64,000 nt of DNA. Origin: Iris pallida (Eukaryota > Streptophyta > Magnoliopsida > Asparagales > Iridaceae). Below, piece after piece: positions 54,864 to 64,000 of this stretch (position 1 is its first letter; each line of letters opens with the position of its first letter). Both the position numbers and the translations under genes were made by a program. The stretch is from NCBI GenBank assembly GCA_029216955.1, contig JANAVB010004000.1, positions 3,470,616 to 3,534,615 of the forward strand, given 5' to 3'. The notes under the pieces are model-generated. The model ran no database searches and was not told the DNA's origin. It was given only the letters and a program-made list of their open reading frames with translations.

Positions 54864-56469
54864 TGTAACCACCACTTTTCTAAATGCGGGTAATTTTGAA
54901 CTTTTGTACAATTGATTATTTAATAATAGGTTTAAATCATTTTATTGATTTATTGGTAATTTTGATTATTTTAATTTAATTAAATTAGTGTTTTATGATT
55001 TTGTTCTTTGGCTAGTGTAACCTTAGAGTTGCTTAGCCTAGAGACTAACCATGACCATGGAGGCCTAACCCATGTGACTAGATTAGCTAATTACCACTTT
55101 TTAGACTAAGGATATTTTGGTCATTTTGTGACTTTTAAATTATTTAGGATTTTGATTAATTGGTAAATTTTATATTATTTTAATAATATTTAAATTGATG
55201 TATTATAATTTTGGTCATTTTTCATATTTTAATATTTTGGGAATTTTTATATTTTAATATTGTATTTTCGGGTTTAGTTTGATCGGGTTTGAGTTTTGGC
55301 TCATTTCGACTTGTGTTAGTGACCCGGGTAACTTAGAATCTAGTTGGGACCCAGAGTTTAGCTAGACATGGCCCATAAATTTCACTAATTAGTATAGTGC
55401 ATTTAGACTAATCCTACATGACATAATTGGTCCATTTGGTTATTTAAACTTGACCCTTTTAGCCCCAAACTTCCACATAAGACAAAATTAACTCAAAGGG
55501 GCCTTGGAGGGCATTTTGGACATTTGCCAAATGCCCCCAAACCTCATAAATCTGGACAGCAGCAAGAGACCCCCCTCTCCACTTCATTTTCTTCACATCT
55601 TGTTCTTCTTCTTCTCCTTTGAGGGTTCCTTCCCAAACCAAGCCAAAACCCTTTGATTTTAAGCCCAAAGTAAGTCAACTCTCTTCTATTTCTCTAGATC
55701 TCTCTCTAATCTTGGTGCTAACCCTTGTTCATCTCTCATGTGTGGATTTTATCTAGATAGAACCTAGCATGGAGGGGTTGGAAGCATATATTTGGCTCTT
55801 GACCCAAAAAGAACCAATTTTGGGACTTTTCTTGGGATTCCAACTCCTAAGAGGTAAACCCTAACTCTAACTCTTGTAATTACTCCTAATTAGTATTATT
55901 TGTATATTAGAGGATGCCCGAGGCGTGGGACAACCCATTAGATGAGGTTTGGAACCCATTGGACTCAATTCGGGACTTTCGGGCTAGGTTTAGTGCCAAT
56001 TTTGGGAGAAAATCCTAAATTGACATGTTTGGGTGTTACCCCTAACCTAATTAGACCTAATTAGGTTAGTTTGGGTGAGATGAGGCTAGGTATGTGTCCA
56101 TATTTGGATACGTGGGGTCGTTTTGAGAGAAATCATAAAAATAGGCTTTTCGGGGTTTTCGGGTTCCAACACACGGGTGACTTTTTGCACCGACACTAGA
56201 ATCGGCAAGTTAGTACTTAGAATAGGTTCTAATCATTATTTAGAACTCGTGGGTAGAGTTTGGGTCGAATTCGGATAGGTTTGGTGTCCGTATCACGCGG
56301 TATCGCGAATCGGACAACCCGGAGTCGCCAGAATGGCCATTTGGCCATTCGGGCCTCGTTTCTCATTTCCGTTCACGTGCGCGAGTTAGATTTCTTGTGT
56401 GGGGCACGTGTCTAGGCCCTATAGGGTAGAATTGCAAGGATTGGGTATTCGTATAAGGTTTTGGGTCGT

Positions 56470-57290
<821 letters not shown>

Positions 57291-57295
57291 GTGTG

Positions 57296-58210
57296 TGGAG
57301 CTTTGAGAGAGTGGTAGAGGGAATAAGAATTAGTGTGTGTGTTTGTGTATAGAGTTAGAGAGAGTGAGAGATTAGAGGAAGATTAGAGAGTGATAGAGGG
57401 AAGAGTAGAGAGTGACATATTGAGAGAGAGTTGAGAGTGATAGAGAGGGGTATTGAGAGAGTGAATGAGGATGAATCAAGGGGGGAGCTGCTGATTTTCA
57501 GCATGAAACCAGCCCCAAATCCAGGCCCCAAACCTGTCCCTATGAGCAGCCCAAACCTGTCCAAAAAATCAACCCCAATGGGCGGCCACTTAGCCATCAT
57601 TTCAGCCTAATAGCAGCCTGAAATCAGCCCCTTAACACTTATATTTCAGCCACAACTTAACCACCATTCAACCCTACAAATCAGCCATATATGGCAGCCC
57701 ATATGGCCCCCCCAAATCAGTCCAAAACAGCAGCCATTCCAGCCCTATAAACAGTCCATAATGGACACTTAATTCAGCCAAAAACCTGTCCAATAGGACA
57801 GCAATAGCAGTCCCAAAAATAGCCCTATAACCCCACATATGAGCCCCCATTTGGACAACCATAGCACCTACATTTCAGCCATGGACAAGGCCCCATGTTC
57901 ACCTATATTTTAGCCTTCTATTGACTCATTCATTCCTCCATTCCTTTACATTTCAGTCATCATTCATTCACCCAAACATTCATTCCATTTCATTCACACA
58001 TATCCACCTATCCATCCTTCCATGATTTCATTCATTCATTTTTCCCTTTTCATTTCATCCCACCATTCATCCATTTCATTCATTCATTTCATTCATTCAT
58101 GCATTCATTCAATCCATTCAATCTTCCATTCATTTCATGCATTCACCCATTCCTTCTTCGATCCATTCTTTAACATCCATTTCATTCTTTCATACATCCA
58201 TCATTCCTAA
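57296..58210 (+). repeat. GA-rich, CAGCC-rich and CATTC-rich low-complexity tracts
   Basis: Three consecutive simple-composition zones: GAGAGAGT-rich, then ATCAGCCCC/CCTGTCC-rich, then (CATT)n-like. All three recur in order in the 3' LTR from 63318. Confidence 0.8.
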
Positions 58211-58824
58211 ACTCCTACACATATTTATACCCCACAAAATTGATCCACTAGAAGCCTATATAAACCCTTAGTTAGTGCCTAGTTGAGTGGTGTCTAGTGT
58301 GGGTTGAGTGTCTAGTTAGAAGGGTTAGTTAGTGTTGGTGTAGTGATGGTTGTGATAGTATTAGATTGTGAGTTAGTTAAGTTAGTGTTCTAACTAGGTT
58401 AATATCCTAGTGGACTAGTAGAGAGGGCTAACCTAGACACTAGGAGAGTGTGGGAGAGTAAACTAGGAAGGTTGGATAGAAGATAGAGTGTGGTATCTCA
58501 CGATACCATAACATATCATGACGATACCCTAAGGTAATGTTGGAGTGACCAACATGGACCATAAGATGGACTGGATGGATTAGATACCTGAATTTTATGG
58601 TTGGTAATGACTAGATAGGTTAGTGTCTAGCTACCCTAAGAAGTCTAGGCTAGTATCCTGAGATCTAGAGGGATTTCCTTTGTAATGGGCAAGGTATTGG
58701 TATTTACCTTGTGAAGGGTAAATGTAGATAACAGGGTATTGATAAGATATTTAGTTTGACTTCTAAGATGGGATTAGAAATAGGTTGTCTTGGTAGGTAA
58801 TGACTAGATGAGGGTGGTTTAGAC

Positions 58825-59180
58825 TAGTCTTGACCCCCGTTGACCAAGAGTTGACTTTTTGACCGAAAGTCAACTTCAAGTCAAGACTTGACTTAGAATT
58901 GACCGAAACCAAACCAGAGTTGACCAGTTGACTGAAAATCAACTGTTAGTCAACATTTGACTTGTTTGACCTAGGGTTGACTCAGTGTTGACTCAGTGTT
59001 GACCAGAGTTGAGCAGAGTTGACTTTTTGACCAAAAGTCAACTGTAAGTCAACCTTTGACCCAGATTGACCTAGTTTGACTTGGATTGACTTCCTGTGAC
59101 CTTGTTTGACCTAGTGTGACCTAGTTTAGTTTGTTGTGACTTAGTTTGACCTAGTTTTGACTTAGACTTGCATATCATGA
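58825..59180 (+). promoter_or_regulatory. Dense array of TTGAC (W-box core) motifs
   Basis: About 20 forward TTGAC cores, mostly TTGACC or TTGACT, plus several GTCAA cores, in about 350 bp, spaced roughly 10-20 bp. TTGAC[CT] is the core of the plant WRKY-binding W-box. It may be a degenerate tandem repeat that happens to contain W-boxes. Regulatory activity is inferred. Confidence 0.45.
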
Positions 59181-59290
59181 CTTGATTAGCTTTCCTTTCA
59201 TTATTAAACCATATTTTGACTTGTAGTATCTCATCTTTAGGTCTGTGATTACTCTGAGCGTCTGTTCACCTTATCAGCTCAGGACCACAG

Positions 59291-59942
59291 GCGAGTACAT
59301 TCTCTGATAATATTTCTATTTTATGATATCGTCTATGTTTCTTGTATTTAGTGTAGATATCCTTGTTCTCTTGACACATGGTGCACACGGATTGGTATTG
59401 TCTAGATCCCATCATAAGATGTTATTCCTCTTATATATGGTATACACTGGGCAAGTCTTCATTGTTTATTGTTCACTGTATAGATACGATTCCTGCGAAG
59501 GCTAGCTACCTTCTCAGAGAATTACATGGCATGACGTGTCATGGTTGGATCCACTATATTAGTCAGGGATGGGGGTATTAGCGTAGATATATGATCAATA
59601 CCCTATAGTATTATTGTATCATCATTGTATAGTGTTAATCATACACTCACGTATGATTAGCCAGGCCAAACATTGTATCATGTTCTAAGCCGATCACATG
59701 TTAAAACTAATACTAAACTCACATAGATATAGTTCCAGATTTTTGTACATGATATATACTGTTTTCTTGTTCTTACATTCAGTTACAGTCTTGACATACC
59801 TTACCATGATTCATGTACACATTATTTTATCTCGTATATTCTCTCTATTTACTGCTATATTTTCAATATCATCTAACTAGAACTGTTATTTGAGATTTGT
59901 GCTCGTTCCATCCTGACTGGATATATTGACAAAATTTTACAG
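59291..59942 (+). other. Intron-like segment in LARD LTR (GC-AG type)
   Basis: A donor-like CAG/GCGAGT at 59288-59296 and an AAAATTTTACAG acceptor ending at 59942, with CTGAC about 26 bases upstream. Same arrangement as in the LTRs at 7026 and 21062. Splicing is inferred. Confidence 0.35.
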
Positions 59943-60424
59943 ATTATGGCGAGGAGGATTGTCCTACCTACTACGGTCCTCATGACGTAGTTGGCCTAGA
60001 CTTGGAGACCTTATTTCAGTAAGGGTTAGCTCCAGCCGATGGGGCTTTAGAGTAGCTTAGCTAGTTTAGTTTGGTACTGGACTTTGTCTCCAGATTACAT
60101 TTTGGCTTGTTATTATTTTAGTATTGTATTGAGATTGTTGACTCTGTGACTGGACTTGTATTATTTTGTGTTGGATTTTCAGGATGATATTTCATATCTT
60201 GTTGTCTTTATCTTTAGGTATCATCTATATTTCTTAGAGTTTGCGATTGAGTATATTATATTGTCATTGCTTGTCCTCCATTCGGAGTTGACCATTTTTG
60301 ACAGGTTTTGATATTATAATTGTTGTTAGATAGTAGACCTAGACAGCGTTCTATGCCGTTTCTGCGGCGTAGGCTGGGACGCTGTCACGTACTCATGCCC
60401 TTACTCAGGGTGCCGGTCGTAACA

Positions 60425-61437
60425 CGTTTTTAGTGGTGGCCCATGCAGGTCAGAGTCACAACTAGTACAATTTCGTAGTGGTGCTCGACTTAAAGTGCTG
60501 CTACGAGCCTGCTGTTAGGATATAGGATTAGGCAGTATAAAGAGTTACTCAATCACAGTTAGGACTACTTGAAAAGATTCCTGGGATGACCCTTGAGAAT
60601 CTCATTATAAACTATCTCGAAATTCGATTCCGGTATTTTCTGTCTACTTGTTCATTGTTGAATTTAATTCTTGGTATTCATTATTGACTTGATTTTCTAC
60701 CAAGATAACATTATGGGCTAGGTTGCCTCAGTCATGGAATCTAGAGTCTTCTACAGCTATATTAGCTGGTTTGGCGATGAGATAGAGTCTGATTTTGGAT
60801 GTATTTCTCGGGTGTGTGAATTTAAAGTTTTCGCAGCCAAGCTAGCGGCAATACAAAAATTTTAAATACCATGATTTTAGAGGTATGTACATTAGTTGCA
60901 GACTCTATAGATTATCGCAGCCATACTTACTGGTGTGATGAGAATTCTGGTAACATGGTTCTGGATAGACGGTTATGATTATCAGATTTTAGAATAGATA
61001 CCATATAGATAGTGCCCTAGTATGATAGAATGGAATATCAGTGTGGATGTTACTTGAGTATCATGGATTAGATAGAGGGAGCTAGGCCACCTGTAGCGCA
61101 GCACCGTGTCCCGCACAATTAGAAGGATATACCCCAAAGGGACAGGACTTTTGTGCTGACAGTCGAGTAGACCAACGCTACGGGTGACGGGTTAGCAGAT
61201 CTGTCTTTCTTGTTCTTTTTTCCATCTTGTTGTGTGATTCCATTAGTACCTGTCAGGATATTTTGTATTGTGATAGATAGTATAGTGATCCTAATCAAGA
61301 CCGTGATATCACGACCAGTAGGACCACAATTCGCATTTTAGATGTAGTTTTCTTGACCTTGATTGTTGGGAGTTTAACCTAGAAGGAGTAGGACCATCTT
61401 AATTTTGAGGACGAAATTTTTCTAAGGAGGGTAGATT
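60425..61437 (+). other. Internal region of the LARD-like element, non-coding
   Basis: 1013 bp between LTRs. It opens with TTTTAGTGGTGGCCCATGCAGG (primer-site region) and closes with the polypurine tract AAGGAGGGTAGATT (61424-61437). I see no Gag block, zinc knuckle or sustained frame. Confidence 0.75.
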
Positions 61438-63267
61438 TGTAACCACCACTTTTCTAAATGAGGGTAATTTTGAACTTTTGTACAATTGATTATTTAATAA
61501 TAGGTTTAAATCATTTTATTGATTTATTGGTGATTTTGATTATTTTAATTTAATTAAATTAGTGTTTTGTGATTTTGTTCTTTGGCTAGTGTAACCTTAG
61601 AGTTGCTTAGCCTAGAGACTAACCATGACCATGGAGGGCTAACCCATGTGACTAGATTAGCTAATTACCACTTTTTAGACTAAGGATATTTTGGTCATTT
61701 TGTGACTTTTGAATTATTTAGTATTTTGATTAATTGGTAAATTTTATATTATTTTAATAATATTTAAATTCATATATTATAATTTTGGTCATTTTTCATA
61801 TTTTAATATTTGGGAATTTTTATATTTTAATACTGTATTTTCGGGTTTAGTTTGATCGGGTTTGAGTTTTGGCTCATTTCGACTTGTGTTAGTGACCCGG
61901 GTAACTTAGAATCTAGTTGGGACCCAGAGTTTAGCTAGACATGGCCCATAAATTTCACTAATTAGTATAGTGCATTTAGACTAATCACACATGACATAAT
62001 TGGTCCATTTGGTTATTTAAACTTGACCCTTTTAGCCCCAAACTTCCACATAAGACAAAATTGACTCAAAAGGGCCTTGGAGGGCATTTTGGACATTTGC
62101 CAAATGCCCCCAAACCCCATAAATCTGGACAGCAGCAAGAGACCCCCCCTCTCCACTTTATTTTCTTCACATCTTGTTCTTCTTCTTCTCCTTTGAGGGT
62201 TCCTTCCCAAACCAAGCCAAAACCCTTTGATTTCAAGCCCAAAGTAAGTTAAATCTCTTCTATTTCTCTAGATCTCTCTCTAATCTTGGTGCTAACCCTT
62301 GTTCATCTCTCATCTGTGGATTTTATCTAGGTAGAATCTAGCATGGAGGGGTTGGAAGCATATATTTGGCTCTTGACCCTAAAAGAACCAATTTTGGGAC
62401 TTTTCTTGGGATTTCAACTCCCAAGAGGTAAATCCTAACTCTAACTCTTGTAATTACTCCCAATTAGTGTTATTTGTATATTAGAGGATTCCCGAGGCGT
62501 AGGACAACCCATTAGAAGAGGTTTGGAACCATTGGACTCAATTCGGGACTTTTGGGCTAGGTTTAGTGCCAATTTTGGGGGGAAATCCTAAATTGACATG
62601 TTTGGGTGTTACCCCTAACCTAATTAGACCTAATTAGGTTAGTTTGGGTGAGATGAGGCTAGGTACGTGTCCATATTTGGATACGTGGGGTCATTTTGAG
62701 AGAAATCATAAAAATAGGCTTTTCGGGGTTTTCGGGTTCCAACACACGGGTAATTTTTTGCACCGACACTAGAATCGGCAAGTTAGTACTTAGAATAGGT
62801 TCTAATCATTATTTAGAACTCGTGGGTAGAGTTTGGGTCGAATCCGGATAGGTTTGGTGTCTGTATCACGCGGTATCGCGAATCGGACACCCCGGAGTCG
62901 CCAGAATGGCCATTTGGCCATTCGGGCCTCGTTTCTGCCATTCGGGCCTCGTTTCTCGTTTCCGCTCGCATGCGCGAGTTAGATTTCTTGTGTGGGGCAC
63001 ATGTCTAGGACCTAGAGGGTAGAATTGCAAGGATTGGGTATTCGGATAAGGTTTTGGGTCATTTAGGAGTATATGCATAAGTGTATGTGTATGTGTATGT
63101 GTATGTGTGTGTGTGTATATTTATATGGGGAGTGTGTTAGTGTGTGGTAGTAGGGGTGGTGCTGGTAGTGTGTGTGTGTGGTGGTAGTGGTGGTGTTGGT
63201 AGTATGTATGTATATATATGTGTGTGTGTGTATCCATATGTATAGGGGTGTGTGTGTGTGTGTGTGC

Positions 63268-63310
<43 letters not shown>

Positions 63311-64000
63311 AGTGTGGGTGTGTGGAGCTTTGAGAGAGTGGTAGAGGGAATAAGAATTAGTGTGTGTGTGTGTTTGTGTATAGAGTTAGAGAGAGTGAGA
63401 GATTAGAGGAAGATTAGAGAGTGATAGAGGGAAGAGTAGAGAGTGAGATATTGAGAGAGAGTTGAGAGTGATAGAGAGGGGTATTGAGAGAGTGAATGAG
63501 GATGAATCAAGGGGGGAGCTACTGATTTTCAGCATGAAACCAGCCCCAAATCCAGTCCCCAAACCTGTCCCTATGAGCAGCCCAAACCTGTCCAAAAAAT
63601 CAGCCCCAATGGGCAGCACTTAGCCATCATTTCAGCCTAATAGCAGCCTGAAATCAGCCCCTTAACACTTACATTTCAGCCACAATTTAACCCCCATTCA
63701 ACCCTACAAATCAGCCATATATGACAGCCCATATGGCCCCCCAAATCAGTCCAAAACAGCAGCCATTCCAGCCCTATAAACAGTCCATAATGGACACTTA
63801 ATTCAGCCAAAAACCTGTCCAATAGGACAGCAATAGCAGTCCCAAAAACAGCCCTATAACCCCACATATGAGCCCCCATTTGGACAACCATAGCACCTAC
63901 ATTTAAGCCTTGGACAAGGCCCCATGTCACCTATATTTCACCCTCCTATTGACTCATTCATTCCTCCATTCCTTTCCATTTCAGTCATCATTCATTCACC
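61438..64000 (+). repeat. 3' LTR of the LARD-like element, cut by window end
   Basis: It aligns with 54864 onwards in order: U3, leader, shorter microsatellite (63075-63307), GA-rich, CAGCC-rich, start of CATT-rich. It carries a tandem duplication of about 20 bp, GCCATTCGGGCCTCGTTTCT near 62920-62955, that the 5' LTR lacks. Confidence 0.9.

Noticed and set aside
57355..57862. Minus-strand ORFs of 62-81 codons, recurring near 63386-63930
   Set aside because: Repeated only because they lie in both LARD LTRs; frames carry changes between copies with no sign of protein constraint.

Overview
This is plant nuclear DNA, most likely from an angiosperm with a large, repeat-rich genome. It is AT-rich and holds plant-type Ty1/copia and Ty3/gypsy LTR retrotransposons, CACTA and hAT DNA transposons, and LINE fragments. 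I see no intact host protein gene, rRNA, tRNA gene or CRISPR array. Almost every recognisable reading frame belongs to a transposable element, and most are broken.

Left block (1-13.5 kb). An L1-type LINE piece on the minus strand (1 to about 1147) ends abruptly at a gag-only, Tat-like gypsy derivative (about 1148-5013). That derivative carries an extra ORF before gag and two 301-bp direct repeats. Next come two chromovirus-type LTR fragments in opposite orientations (5014-6183 minus; 6184 to about 7700 plus), a decayed copia element on the minus strand (about 7700-11373), and a decayed hAT transposase on the minus strand (about 11480-13110).

Middle block (13.5-31 kb) is a three-layer nest. 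A copia element (13475-30491, target-site duplication TAGGG) was entered by a long gypsy-type LTR that is now solo (20267-27439, duplication TTATG). That LTR was itself entered by a non-autonomous CACTA element (21668-25435, duplication TAT). A 13-N gap at 17483-17495 is flanked by two near-identical copies of about 3.8 kb (13683-17482 and 17496-21320). This is most simply an unmerged contig overlap, so copy 1 should not be counted as real sequence.

Right-middle block (31-55 kb). Two copies of one copia family lie on the minus strand, each structurally complete with 1.27-kb LTRs. Copy A (31146-38743, duplication ATATA) splits an RTE-type LINE remnant. Copy B (45054-52750, duplication GGTAC) splits the pol gene of a Tekay/Del-like chromovirus (39187 to about 54863) just before its chromodomain.

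Right end (54864-64000). A coding-free LARD-like element has a 5.56-kb 5' LTR, a 1.0-kb internal region and the start of its 3' LTR, which runs off the window. Its LTR contains a large TA/TG microsatellite block and a dense array of TTGAC motifs.

The most unusual observations are these: an intron-like module (GC-AG donor) conserved near the 3' end of three otherwise divergent long LTRs; a captured ABCB-transporter fragment in the leader of the nested copia; a UGA shared by both copia copies at the protease active site; the LARD structure itself; and the probable assembly duplication. All alignments were made by eye.
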